Below are positions 26,918 through 34,559 of a stretch of 64,000 bases of DNA, one piece after another (position 1 is the first letter of the stretch; each line of letters begins with the position of its first letter). The stretch is from Verrucomicrobiales bacterium. Its GTDB lineage: Bacteria; Verrucomicrobiota; Verrucomicrobiia; Verrucomicrobiales; V1-33. The stretch spans positions 1 to 64,000 of the forward strand of contig JAGNEJ010000009.1 of NCBI GenBank assembly GCA_018003315.1. Direction: 5' to 3'. The position numbers were made by a program, and so were the translations under genes. Under the pieces are notes generated by a model that had not been told where the DNA came from, ran no database searches, and saw only the letters and a list, made by a program, of their open reading frames with translations.

Positions 26918-27145
26918 TCAGGCAGTGGTAATGAGACCGGAGGTGATCATGTCCGCAACCAGTGCTTCGGGAGGCCACGGTCGATGAGGTTTGCCGTTCT
27001 GCATGCGGCTGGCCTGCGCAGTCGCCCGGCAGTAGGCGCGCAGGTCCTTCTCCGGATTGAAGCTGCTCTGACGCAGTTGGGTCATGAAGTCGGTGGCATC
27101 GGCGGCATGGAATGTCGCCCCGTCGGTGGTGTGGTATGTCGTCAT
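26918..27145 (-). CDS. Small hypothetical protein of the amidoligase cassette
   Basis: 75-aa protein beginning MTTYHTTDGATFHAADATDF, with DLRAYCRATAQASRMQNG in the middle and a helical C-terminus EALVADMITSGLI. No family is recognised. It lies 23 nt after the amidoligase stop and 7 nt before the next leftward gene. ATG 27145 is chosen over an earlier in-frame start at 27244 because the extension overlaps the amidoligase gene. Confidence 0.6.
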   Translation of the reverse strand: MTTYHTTDGATFHAADATDFMTQLRQSSFNPEKDLRAYCRATAQASRMQNGKPHRPWPPEALVADMITSGLITTA

Positions 27146-27168
27146 GGGTGGTGGTGAGTGAAAGAGTG

Positions 27169-27975
27169 TCAGGCGGCGAGTTTGGCGGCGCGGGCAGTGT
27201 AGAACCTGGTGAGGCCTTTCGCATTGATGGCCTGGAAGAACCATTTCAGGCGGTTCATTCCGATTCCGGTGTCCTCCGGACGGTTCCGGACCGTGGCGGC
27301 GCCCTCGGCGGCATCGAAGAGACGGGCCATCAGGCGGACCCAGTGGGCGATTTTCTCCGGGTCCGTGGTCCCCGCGTGGTGCCGGACTTCGAGCGTGCGG
27401 TGGCGGAAGTAGGAATGGACATTGAGCTTTCGGTAGCGGCAGGGGTAGAGTTGTTTGAGTTCATCCATCGTCCCGCAGGTGTCGATCCGGCGGAAGGCAT
27501 CAACGCAGGCCCCGCGGTGTCCGGCGGCATCGGTGAATGCCTGCGGGAGGTTCGACTGGCAATAGGTGTTGGTGTTGCCCCGGCGGGAAGCGGGCTGGAA
27601 GGTGTCGAGAACATCCTCGAATTTGAGCCAGAGCTTGAAGAGGTTGCGGACCGCCTTCATGCTCATCGAGGAGGCGTCGAAGTGGACGTGAAATCCGCAC
27701 GCTTTGTTCACCGTGGCTCCCGCGGCTTCGAGTGCGGATGCGGCTTTCTTCATCTCTTCGATTCCGGCTTCGCCTTCGAGGACCGGACTGACCAGTTCGT
27801 ATCCGCAGGAGCCGTCGGTCACGATCTTCCAGTGGGGTGTCGTCTGGTGGGTGTATCCCATGAATTCAACCTGGATACCGGCGGCGCGGAGGACGCTGAC
27901 TGCATGGGCCGGAGTGATGGTGGCGAGGAACTCGATTTCGACTCCGAAGCGGCGGGACATGGTTTGCGTTTGCAT
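27169..27975 (-). CDS. Amidoligase (COOH-NH2 ligase) family protein
   Basis: About 268-aa amidoligase_2-type ligase. Such enzymes join carboxyl and amine groups with ATP and share the glutamine-synthetase/GCS-type fold. Seen: the N-terminal FGVEIEFLA strand whose glutamates bind magnesium, DGSCGYELVSPVLEG near residue 60, CGFHVHFDASSM near 95, and TLEVRHHAGTTDPEKI near 195. Phage-borne versions usually sit in small accessory cassettes; two small leftward genes follow here. Substrate unknown. Several starts are possible (27960-27999); 27975 is a compromise. Confidence 0.87.
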   Translation of the reverse strand: MQTQTMSRRFGVEIEFLATITPAHAVSVLRAAGIQVEFMGYTHQTTPHWKIVTDGSCGYELVSPVLEGEAGIEEMKKAASALEAAGATVNKACGFHVHFDASSMSMKAVRNLFKLWLKFEDVLDTFQPASRRGNTNTYCQSNLPQAFTDAAGHRGACVDAFRRIDTCGTMDELKQLYPCRYRKLNVHSYFRHRTLEVRHHAGTTDPEKIAHWVRLMARLFDAAEGAATVRNRPEDTGIGMNRLKWFFQAINAKGLTRFYTARAAKLAA

Positions 27976-28315
27976 GGTCATCATCTGCCATGGTGACACC
28001 TCACGTCCATGTCTAAGTGGTCACGATAACAAAAACATGGAAAGATGGAAAGGTGGCACGGATCGTGTGATTCAGGCGGTGTGCCAATACGATGCCAATC
28101 GTCTGGAAAGCCCATGAATGCTTGGCTCCAGAGCTTCGCGATGCGACAGAATGATGAAGAAAAACATGGACGTGCCGCGGCACCGGGGCAGATGAGTGAT
28201 GTTGAAAGCGGAATCCACAGAACATGCCCCTAACGCACACTGCGGAGGTTCAGGCTGCAACACCATGCCCGCCGGAAGAATGAGCGCGGGAAGCACCAAC
28301 CGAAACCGAGATACC
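27976..28315. other. Divergent intergenic gap
   Basis: About 340 nt between the leftward amidoligase cassette and the rightward DUF2786 gene. No convincing ORF. It has an 11-bp direct repeat AAAAACATGGA at 28031-28041 and 28160-28170. Promoters for both directions should lie here, but I cannot place -35/-10 pairs with confidence. Confidence 0.45.
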
Positions 28316-29008
28316 ATGATGAACGACAACGAAATACTGGAGAAGATCCGCAAACTGCTCCGTCTTGCCGACACCTCGCGCGGAGCGACCGAACATGAAG
28401 CCCGCGCGGCGATGGCCAAGGCGCAGGAACTCATGACGCGCCACAACATTGACTCCGCCCTCCTGAGACAGGAACGGGGCGAGAAAGGCGTGGAAGTCGG
28501 CAAGGCCAAGGTCGAACTGCCGAAGACACTCAACCCGGCAGACCTGCTGATTCTGTCGCTCCTGCAGAGCCACTTTCGGGTGAAGACGATCCTGATGCCG
28601 AATGCCAAAGGCACTCCGGTGGACATCATTGGTGCCGCTGCCGACATCGACTTCGCGGTCTTCGCCTTCCACTTCCTGAGGGAGACATTTTTCCGCTGCT
28701 GGAACGAGTATAAAGTGACGACAACGACCCCTGATCGCGCCTCCTACTACCGGGGCCTGCGGGATGGACTCGATGCGGAACTCAAGGCGGCGAAGCAGAA
28801 GGCCGAGGAATCCTACCTCAGCAGCCAGCGCGAAACCTATGCCCTCGCTGTCGTGAATCACCAGGCGGCCATCACCGGATACGTCCACGAGCACTACGGA
28901 ACGCTCCGCAACCGGACGAGCCGCGCACGGCGTGTGGATTCAGGAAGCTACCGGGCCGGGGAAACCAAGGGTCGCACCATCCGCATCAACCGCCCGCTGG
29001 GCCAGTGA
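28316..29008 (+). CDS. DUF2786 domain protein
   Basis: 230-aa protein. The N-terminal about 40 residues match DUF2786: ILEKIRKLLRLADTSRGATEHEARAAM (quoted in part: IRKLLRLADTSRGATEHEA) followed by AKAQELMTRHNID. The remainder is a variable domain with FRVKTILMPNAKGTPVDIIG and a basic tail. Function is unknown; the family is common in plasmids and phages. Two adjacent ATG codons (28316 and 28319) are possible starts. The stop overlaps a GTG that may start the next gene. Confidence 0.8.
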   Translation: MMNDNEILEKIRKLLRLADTSRGATEHEARAAMAKAQELMTRHNIDSALLRQERGEKGVEVGKAKVELPKTLNPADLLILSLLQSHFRVKTILMPNAKGTPVDIIGAAADIDFAVFAFHFLRETFFRCWNEYKVTTTTPDRASYYRGLRDGLDAELKAAKQKAEESYLSSQRETYALAVVNHQAAITGYVHEHYGTLRNRTSRARRVDSGSYRAGETKGRTIRINRPLGQ

Positions 29009-29229
29009 ACGCCATGACGCCGACTAACGACAACGAACAACTGCCGCGCGCCCTGCGTGACGGCATCGCAAAATTCGAACGCCGCGGGTTCCGGCTCGTG
29101 CGGGTCCTGCCCAACGAAGCTGACGGCTCGTGCGGCTACACCGCCTTCCTCAGCCGGCGGACCGGGACCGGAATGCGGCTCGCACAGATCGAGTCTGATA
29201 CCTCCGGGAAAATCACCATCCACGAATAA
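29005..29229 (+). CDS. Small hypothetical phage protein
   Basis: 74-aa (or 71-aa from ATG 29014) protein of unknown function: LPRALRDGIAKFERRGFRLV, then SCGYTAFLSRRTGTGMRLAQ. GTG 29005 overlaps the previous TGA (GTGA). The short, beta-rich C-terminus ending GKITIHE looks like a compact fold. Confidence 0.5.
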   Translation: MNAMTPTNDNEQLPRALRDGIAKFERRGFRLVRVLPNEADGSCGYTAFLSRRTGTGMRLAQIESDTSGKITIHE

Positions 29230-29249
29230 CAACCAAACACCCAACAACC

Positions 29250-29780
29250 ATGGACAAACTCTACTACATCGTCTGCGAAGAGCAGCAAACCAGTCTCTAC
29301 GAGGGACGTTATCAGGGCCGCACGCGCGGCGCGGCTCTCCGGTTCCTCAAGGAACAAATCAACCGGCGAAGCCTCAAAGGCCTGGTCTTCACCATCACCG
29401 AAATCCCGGTTCCGCTCATCGAGGCCATCGTGGCAGAAAAGCTCGCCGAGCTTCTGCCGGGAATGGTTGCCGCACAGGCGCCGCCGGCCAACGCTGTGAC
29501 CACCCCTGCTCCAGGACGCTTCGATGCCTTCGCCGGGGGCGGGAACGAAGCCCCCGGCGAGCCAGCGGCACCGGCGGCGGCACCGGTGGCAGCATCGGCA
29601 CAACGGCGCACGAAAAAAGCAGCGGTTAAGGTCGGCAATCCGGGTCACGGCGACGATTTCTGGGCCGGGGTCCGGACCTACTGGAGCGAGTGCCGGAACA
29701 CGCGGCAGACGGCTGAGAAGTTTGGTATCTCGCCCAACTCGGTGAAGACCCGGGCCTATCGTGAGAACTGGAGGGTATGA
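29250..29780 (+). CDS. Hypothetical phage protein with C-terminal HTH
   Basis: 176 aa. Residues 1-75 are a compact unit (YYIVCEEQQTSLYEGRYQG, LIEAIVAEKLAELLPGM); residues 76-125 are an alanine/proline-rich linker; residues 130-176 form a helix-turn-helix (CRNTRQTAEKFGISPNSVKTR). The arrangement suggests a regulator or a replication accessory. The stop overlaps the next ATG. Confidence 0.55.
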   Translation: MDKLYYIVCEEQQTSLYEGRYQGRTRGAALRFLKEQINRRSLKGLVFTITEIPVPLIEAIVAEKLAELLPGMVAAQAPPANAVTTPAPGRFDAFAGGGNEAPGEPAAPAAAPVAASAQRRTKKAAVKVGNPGHGDDFWAGVRTYWSECRNTRQTAEKFGISPNSVKTRAYRENWRV

Positions 29781-29992
29781 ACGTCACCGTCGCTCCCTAC
29801 ACGAAACCTGACGGCTACCGGACGAGATTCTGGGCGGTCTACATCGACGGCGAACTGCTGGCCGTCACCCTCTACCGCCGGGGAGCCGATGCCGTCGCCA
29901 GTGCCATCACCAACCCGAGATCCCATGCCACCAATAGCAAAACAACCCGCTCCGTGCCCGCCGCCACTGGCGTGGCGACCCGCCGGCCCTGA
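29777..29992 (+). CDS. Small hypothetical phage protein
   Basis: 71-aa ORF coupled by ATGA to the HTH gene and overlapping the start of the AAA ATPase gene in another frame. The first 45 residues (YRTRFWAVYIDGELLAVTLY) look like a folded beta domain of the kind common in phage accessory genes; the rest is low-complexity. No family is recognised. Confidence 0.45.
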   Translation: MNVTVAPYTKPDGYRTRFWAVYIDGELLAVTLYRRGADAVASAITNPRSHATNSKTTRSVPAATGVATRRP

Positions 29993-30575
29993 CGACCTCT
30001 GCGGTCCGGCCGCATTCATTGCCCGCAGCCTGACTTCGAAGGCCCGGCGACTTCGCTCCCGTCCCGAAACTCCCGTGAAGCTCCTGCTTTATGGTCCGCC
30101 CGGCGTCGGAAAGAGCAGCATTGCCGACATGGTCGCCGCCGAATTGTCCGGGTCGCCCCTCGCCGTCGAGGAGTTCAACGGGAAGCTGGTCACGGTGGAC
30201 ACCGTGAAGCAATGGATGGCTGGCCTCGGCATGGCCTCGCTCTTCGGAGTCTACTCGGTGCGGATCATCAACGAAATGGACCGCTGCACGCGGGACGCGC
30301 AGGATCTCCTGCTGAGCTACCTCGACCGCATGCCACCGGGACGTGCGGTCATTGGCACGAGCAACATGCAGCTCGACCTGCTCACCGAACGGTTCCAGAC
30401 CCGGTTCCAGGCCATCAAGCTCGCCGCGCCTTCCACCGCGGACATCGCCGGGATGCTGCGGGAACGGTGGCCGGTCGATGAGCCCACGGCCCTGCGCATC
30501 GCTGTCGGCTCCGGAGGATGTGTCCGGGCGGCCCTGGCCGATCTGGAAACCTGGCTCGACGCCCGCGACTGTTGA
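29925..30575 (+). CDS. AAA+ ATPase (clamp-loader/MoxR-like)
   Basis: 216-aa AAA+ protein. Walker A LLYGPPGVGKSSIAD lies near residues 50-64, a Walker B-like VRIINEMDRCTRDAQ near 105, sensor 1 IGTSNMQLD near 142, and arginine-rich ERFQTRFQAI near 155. The length fits a single AAA+ module with a short lid. Phages use such ATPases to remodel replication or packaging proteins; the target is unknown. ATG 29925 overlaps the preceding small ORF. Its TGA lies inside the TTGACA element before the next gene. Confidence 0.8.
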   Translation: MPPIAKQPAPCPPPLAWRPAGPDDLCGPAAFIARSLTSKARRLRSRPETPVKLLLYGPPGVGKSSIADMVAAELSGSPLAVEEFNGKLVTVDTVKQWMAGLGMASLFGVYSVRIINEMDRCTRDAQDLLLSYLDRMPPGRAVIGTSNMQLDLLTERFQTRFQAIKLAAPSTADIAGMLRERWPVDEPTALRIAVGSGGCVRAALADLETWLDARDC

Positions 30576-30592
30576 CAGTGCGGCCACGCCCG

Positions 30593-31243
30593 ATGAGCAA
30601 ACAACCCAAAGCCCGCACTCTTGCCAACGGCATCGAGGTCTGGTGCAGCTTCGACAAGCTGGTGCCGGTCGGCGAACTGAAGCCGAACCCGCGCAATCCG
30701 AACACGCATCCACAGCGCCAGATCGAACTGCTGGCAAAGAACATCCGCTACTTCGGATGGCGGCAGACGATCACGGTTTCCAAGCTCACCGGACTGATCG
30801 TTTCCGGTCACGGCCGGCTCATGGCCGCCAAGCACCTCGGCGTCGAGGTCGTGCCGGTCGATTTTCAGGACTTCGCCGACGAGAACGATGAACTCGCCGT
30901 ACTCGTGGCCGACAACCGCCTGGCGGAACTTTCGACGGTCGATCTCAACGAGCTGGAGAAGATCGCGAGCGAATGGAAAGCGGCGGACTTCGACACCATC
31001 CTCGCCGGGTTCGAGCCGGCCGATCTCGAAGGCCTGCTCAATCCGAAGGGTGGCGACGACGAGGAAGACGATGACCGCCACGACAAAGAACTGGACAAGA
31101 GTGACGTCACCGTCGCCGTCGGTCTCTACCGGTTCCGCATCTCGCAGGACGAGTTCGTCGCCTGGTGTGACCGCGTGAAGCAGGATGCCGGATTCGACAA
31201 GGATTCCGTCCTCAAGGAAATCCGCAGCCGCCTCGGACTATGA
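30593..31243 (+). CDS. ParB-like nuclease-domain protein
   Basis: 216-aa protein with an N-terminal ParB/Srx fold: ELKPNPRNPNTHPQRQIELL near residue 30, IRYFGWRQTITVSK near 55, and the ParB box GHGRLMAAKHLGVEVVPV near 75. These domains bind CTP or act as nuclease-like modules. The acidic segment GGDDEEDDDRHDKELDK near 158 precedes a short C-terminal domain. Similar phage proteins sit just upstream of the terminase and DNA-modification genes. Start ATG 30593 has a TTGACA at 30572-30577. The stop overlaps the next start (ATGA). Confidence 0.82.
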   Translation: MSKQPKARTLANGIEVWCSFDKLVPVGELKPNPRNPNTHPQRQIELLAKNIRYFGWRQTITVSKLTGLIVSGHGRLMAAKHLGVEVVPVDFQDFADENDELAVLVADNRLAELSTVDLNELEKIASEWKAADFDTILAGFEPADLEGLLNPKGGDDEEDDDRHDKELDKSDVTVAVGLYRFRISQDEFVAWCDRVKQDAGFDKDSVLKEIRSRLGL

Positions 31244-32754
31244 GCATCACCCTCGAACCAATCCACGCGGTCAAACCCTCGACCTATAATCCGCGGACGG
31301 CTGACCCGGCGCGGCTGGATGTGATCGAACTCTCGCTGCGCAAGCTGGGGTTCATCGCCCCGATCTTTGCGGACGCCGAGGGTGAGATTCTTTCCGGTCA
31401 CCAGCGCCACCTTGTGGCTGAGCGCATGGGAGCCACCCACGTCCCCGTTTTCCGGACGAAGGCGCTCGACCTCGATCAGCGAAAGGCACTCAACATCGTC
31501 TTCAACCGGGCGACCAACGATTTCGACTTCCATCACACACCGGGCAAGATCACCGGCGAACTCAAGGCGCTCGACCTCCACGCACTGGCAAATGCGATCC
31601 CTGACAAGGAAGTCGGGAGCGACGCCTTCCTGCGCTGCCTCCAGCCGGCGGAGGTCGCCGTCAAGGATCTGTGCAGGGCGAATGCCGGCCGCTGGATCCA
31701 GTATGCCCGCAACCTCGCCCGCACTCTCCACCGTCAGGGCATCCTCATGCCGATTGTGTGCCGCGAGGACCTGACTGTCATCAATGGCATCGGCCGTCTG
31801 GAGATGCTGGCCGAGAAGGGCGCGGCATTCGCGCCGGTCGTCTTCGTGACCGGAGAGGAGGCGGAGTTCGCGCGGGCCATGATGAACCTCCTGTCGATGG
31901 ACTTCGATATCCACACGCGCTACGCCGACATGCTGCGCTTCAATTCCTTCCGGCGGGCCCGCCGCGTGCGCAAAGAGCTGGGCAACGGGTTCATCTTCGC
32001 CGTCCATGGCGCGAAGCCCTGTCACACGTTCGACATCGGCAAACCGACCGACCGCGCCCGCTGGGTCCGGGAACACGGCAAGACCATCCTCGACTTCGGC
32101 GCCGGACACCTTACAGAAACCTTCCTCCTGCGCCAGCAGGGCATCGACTGCACGCCATTCGAACCCTACCGGCTGGGGTCAGGCGGCATCAACCGGGCCG
32201 AGAGCATCGAACTGACGAAAGCCTTCCTCGCTGAGGTCGCCGCGGGAAAGGAATGGACCAGCATCTTCATCGCCAGCGTGCTGAACTCCGTTCCGTTCCG
32301 TGAGGATCGCGAACACATTGCCTGCCTGTGCGCCGCTCTCTGCAAGCCGTTCACAAAGGTCTATGCCTGCGCCTCGTCTGCCGGGGAAAGCGGCTGGCGG
32401 CAGGTCAACGGGAAGGCGTTCATGAACGAATCCAACGCCGGGAACATCGCGTTCCGTCTCGACTATGAACCGGGTATCCGCATCGGCGACTTCCAGGAAA
32501 AGCCGAAGGTGCAGAAGTATCACACCGAGGCCGAATTCCGTGACCTGTTCAGCCCGTTCTTCCGCACATTGAAAGTCGATGATTTCTCCAACAACATCAA
32601 TGCGGCCTGCGCCCATGTGTTGCCGATTGATACTGTTAGACTCCGGAAAGCCGTGGATTTCGAGTTCGACCTCCCCTATCCTGACGGGTCGCGCATGGGC
32701 CTTGCAGACTGCGCGCGCGAAGCCTTCTCCCATCGCCTGGGCATCGATCTATGA
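31240..32754 (+). CDS. ParB-like domain fused to a methyltransferase-like domain
   Basis: 504-aa protein. The N-terminal ParB domain shows STYNPRTADPARLDVIELS, LSGHQRHLVAERMGATHVP, and a linker of about 150 residues that includes a second ParB-like IVCREDLTVINGIGRLEML stretch. The C-terminal half has a SAM-binding-like glycine motif KTILDFGAGHLTETFL near residue 288, followed by a class I methyltransferase-like region. A DNA- or RNA-modifying activity targeted by the ParB part is plausible but inferred. ATGA overlaps join it to the genes on both sides. Confidence 0.75.
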   Translation: MSITLEPIHAVKPSTYNPRTADPARLDVIELSLRKLGFIAPIFADAEGEILSGHQRHLVAERMGATHVPVFRTKALDLDQRKALNIVFNRATNDFDFHHTPGKITGELKALDLHALANAIPDKEVGSDAFLRCLQPAEVAVKDLCRANAGRWIQYARNLARTLHRQGILMPIVCREDLTVINGIGRLEMLAEKGAAFAPVVFVTGEEAEFARAMMNLLSMDFDIHTRYADMLRFNSFRRARRVRKELGNGFIFAVHGAKPCHTFDIGKPTDRARWVREHGKTILDFGAGHLTETFLLRQQGIDCTPFEPYRLGSGGINRAESIELTKAFLAEVAAGKEWTSIFIASVLNSVPFREDREHIACLCAALCKPFTKVYACASSAGESGWRQVNGKAFMNESNAGNIAFRLDYEPGIRIGDFQEKPKVQKYHTEAEFRDLFSPFFRTLKVDDFSNNINAACAHVLPIDTVRLRKAVDFEFDLPYPDGSRMGLADCAREAFSHRLGIDL

Positions 32755-33203
32755 TCATCCTTCTTGATCTCAACTACACGCTGGTCGCCAACAACCCGCC
32801 AAGGGGAGCGAAGCCGGTCGCGATGGAGCGGCGGCTCGAAGGCGAGGCCTACCGTCAGTGGCTCGTGGAGCTTGTCAGGCCTCACACGGTCGTTCTCATC
32901 ACGGCAAGGCCGGAGACGTGGATGCTGGCCACGCTCGACCGGATCGAAGCGCAGACCGGATGGCGGCCGCAGGATGCGTGCTTCGCGCCGCGCGGGTGGT
33001 GGAACCCTCCGGCCATCAAAGAACACCTGCTCAACAAAGCGGTGTTCCCGGTCCACGGCAAGGATGGCCGCTACGTCGCCATCGAAAGCAATCCCCGGAC
33101 ACGGGATATGTACGCCCGTTTCGGAATCCAGTGCCTCTGGGTGACGGAGGAAGGGACGTGCCTGACCGAAGGAACGCGAATCGTCAATAGGCTGCCGCGT
33201 TGA
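32751..33203 (+). CDS. HAD-like hydrolase fold protein
   Basis: 150-aa protein of the HAD superfamily by motif I position (MIILLDLNYTLVAN) and motif II VVLITARPET near residue 47. The usual DxD of motif I is D-L-N here, so the second aspartate, the general acid/base of HAD phosphatases, is replaced by asparagine. It may bind nucleotide or act through different chemistry. Coupled by ATGA to the ParB-methyltransferase gene. Its TGA lies inside the next TTGACA element. Confidence 0.7.
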   Translation: MIILLDLNYTLVANNPPRGAKPVAMERRLEGEAYRQWLVELVRPHTVVLITARPETWMLATLDRIEAQTGWRPQDACFAPRGWWNPPAIKEHLLNKAVFPVHGKDGRYVAIESNPRTRDMYARFGIQCLWVTEEGTCLTEGTRIVNRLPR

Positions 33204-33219
33204 CATGCCGGCAGCGGGC

Positions 33220-33942
33220 ATGAGTGATGCCCCCATTGACCACACCGTGCCGCAAGGCCCCTGGCAGTTCGACCGTCAGGTGACTGATGTCTTCGACAAC
33301 ATGCTGCAGCGGTCGATCCCGCAGTATGAAGCCATGCGTGACGCGGTGTTTGGCATCGGCAGCCGGTTTGTGAAGCCGGGCACTGTCATCGTGGACATGG
33401 GATGCTCCCGCGGTGAAGCGCTGGCACCGTTCGTCCGCACATTCGGGGCCGCCAACGATTACCTCGGGCTCGAAGTGAGCGAACCGATGATCGAAGCGGC
33501 GCGGGAGAAGTTCGCCTGCCACCCGCACGGCAACAGCGTCACCATCGCTCACAGCGACCTGCGCCACGATTTCCCCGGTGTGAATGCCAGTCTTGTGCTC
33601 TCCGTTCTCACGCTCCAGTTCACCCCCATCGAATACCGGCAGCGCATCGTCCGCCGCGTGTTCGAATCGCTCGCTCCCGGTGGTGCCTTCATCCTCGTGG
33701 AGAAGATCCTCGGTGCCACGGCGGAACTCGACGGGGCATTCGTCGGTCTCTACCTCGATATGAAGCGGCGGCACGGTTACTCGCAGGAGGAGATCGACCG
33801 GAAACGCCTGTCCCTCGAAGGCGTGCTCGTGCCCGTGACGGCTCGGTGGAATGAGGATCTTCTGCGGGAAGAAGGGTTCGCTGCCGTGGATTGCTTCTGG
33901 CGGCATCTGAATTTCGCCGCGTGGGTCGCTGTGAAGGGATGA
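33220..33942 (+). CDS. Class I SAM methyltransferase, CmoA-like
   Basis: 240-aa methyltransferase resembling CmoA-type tRNA wobble-uridine enzymes: VTDVFDNMLQRSIPQYEAMR near residue 18, SAM motif I VIVDMGCSRGEALAPFV near 53, LGLEVSEPMIEAA, the post-I acidic loop, and LAPGGAFILVEKI near 150. CmoA makes carboxy-SAM for tRNA modification; a phage copy might modify tRNA or another substrate. ATG 33220 is preferred because TTGACA lies 14 nt upstream; ATG 33205 overlaps that element. Confidence 0.78.
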   Translation: MSDAPIDHTVPQGPWQFDRQVTDVFDNMLQRSIPQYEAMRDAVFGIGSRFVKPGTVIVDMGCSRGEALAPFVRTFGAANDYLGLEVSEPMIEAAREKFACHPHGNSVTIAHSDLRHDFPGVNASLVLSVLTLQFTPIEYRQRIVRRVFESLAPGGAFILVEKILGATAELDGAFVGLYLDMKRRHGYSQEEIDRKRLSLEGVLVPVTARWNEDLLREEGFAAVDCFWRHLNFAAWVAVKG

Positions 33943-34559
33943 GCAAAAAGGCACCAGACGATGACGGCCGCCCCGCACTCGATCCGGCAGTCGCAGGGAA
34001 GATCCTTGATGCCGACTTCCAGAACATCGTCCGCAAGGTCGCTGCGGGAAAGCCGCTGACGGTCGCCGAACGCAGCCGGATCGAATCCCGTGCGGCCGGC
34101 AGCGCGGAATCGCTGGCCTACGCCCGGACGCTGGTCGAACTCGCCGCCGTGCTGGGCGTAACCCGGCGCACGCTCTCGACCTGGCAGAAGATGGAGGGTG
34201 CTCCCAAGCCGCTCTCCAACGGGCTTTGGCCGGTTGCCGACTGGCGGGAGTTTGTTCGCATGAGGGGACTGAAGTCGGGGCCGGCCCCGGCAGGCAACGA
34301 GGAGGCGCTCAAGGCCCGCAAGCTCCTCGCCGAGGTTGAGGAGCGCGAACTGCGGATCGCGGTGAAGAAGGGCGAATACGTCGCCCTTACCAGGGTCCGC
34401 GAGGAATGGATCGGGCTTGTCGCGCAGGCCACTTCCATTCTGCGGGCCAAATTCGAGAACGAGTTGCCGCCCGTGCTCTCCGGACTGGACGCGACCGGCA
34501 TCCAGCAGGAATGCCGCCGTGCCATCGATGAAGTCCTGCGCTGTCTGCACGAAGCATGA
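33939..34559 (+). CDS. Terminase small subunit (Nu1-like)
   Basis: 206-aa DNA-recognition subunit of the packaging motor. N-terminal helices are followed by a helix-turn-helix (LAAVLGVTRRTLSTWQKMEG near residues 68-87), then a long helical assembly region (ARKLLAEVEERELRIAVKKG). This matches lambda Nu1-type subunits. Start at MSKKAPDD overlaps the methyltransferase stop (ATGA), and its own stop overlaps the large-subunit start. Confidence 0.85.
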   Translation: MSKKAPDDDGRPALDPAVAGKILDADFQNIVRKVAAGKPLTVAERSRIESRAAGSAESLAYARTLVELAAVLGVTRRTLSTWQKMEGAPKPLSNGLWPVADWREFVRMRGLKSGPAPAGNEEALKARKLLAEVEERELRIAVKKGEYVALTRVREEWIGLVAQATSILRAKFENELPPVLSGLDATGIQQECRRAIDEVLRCLHEA

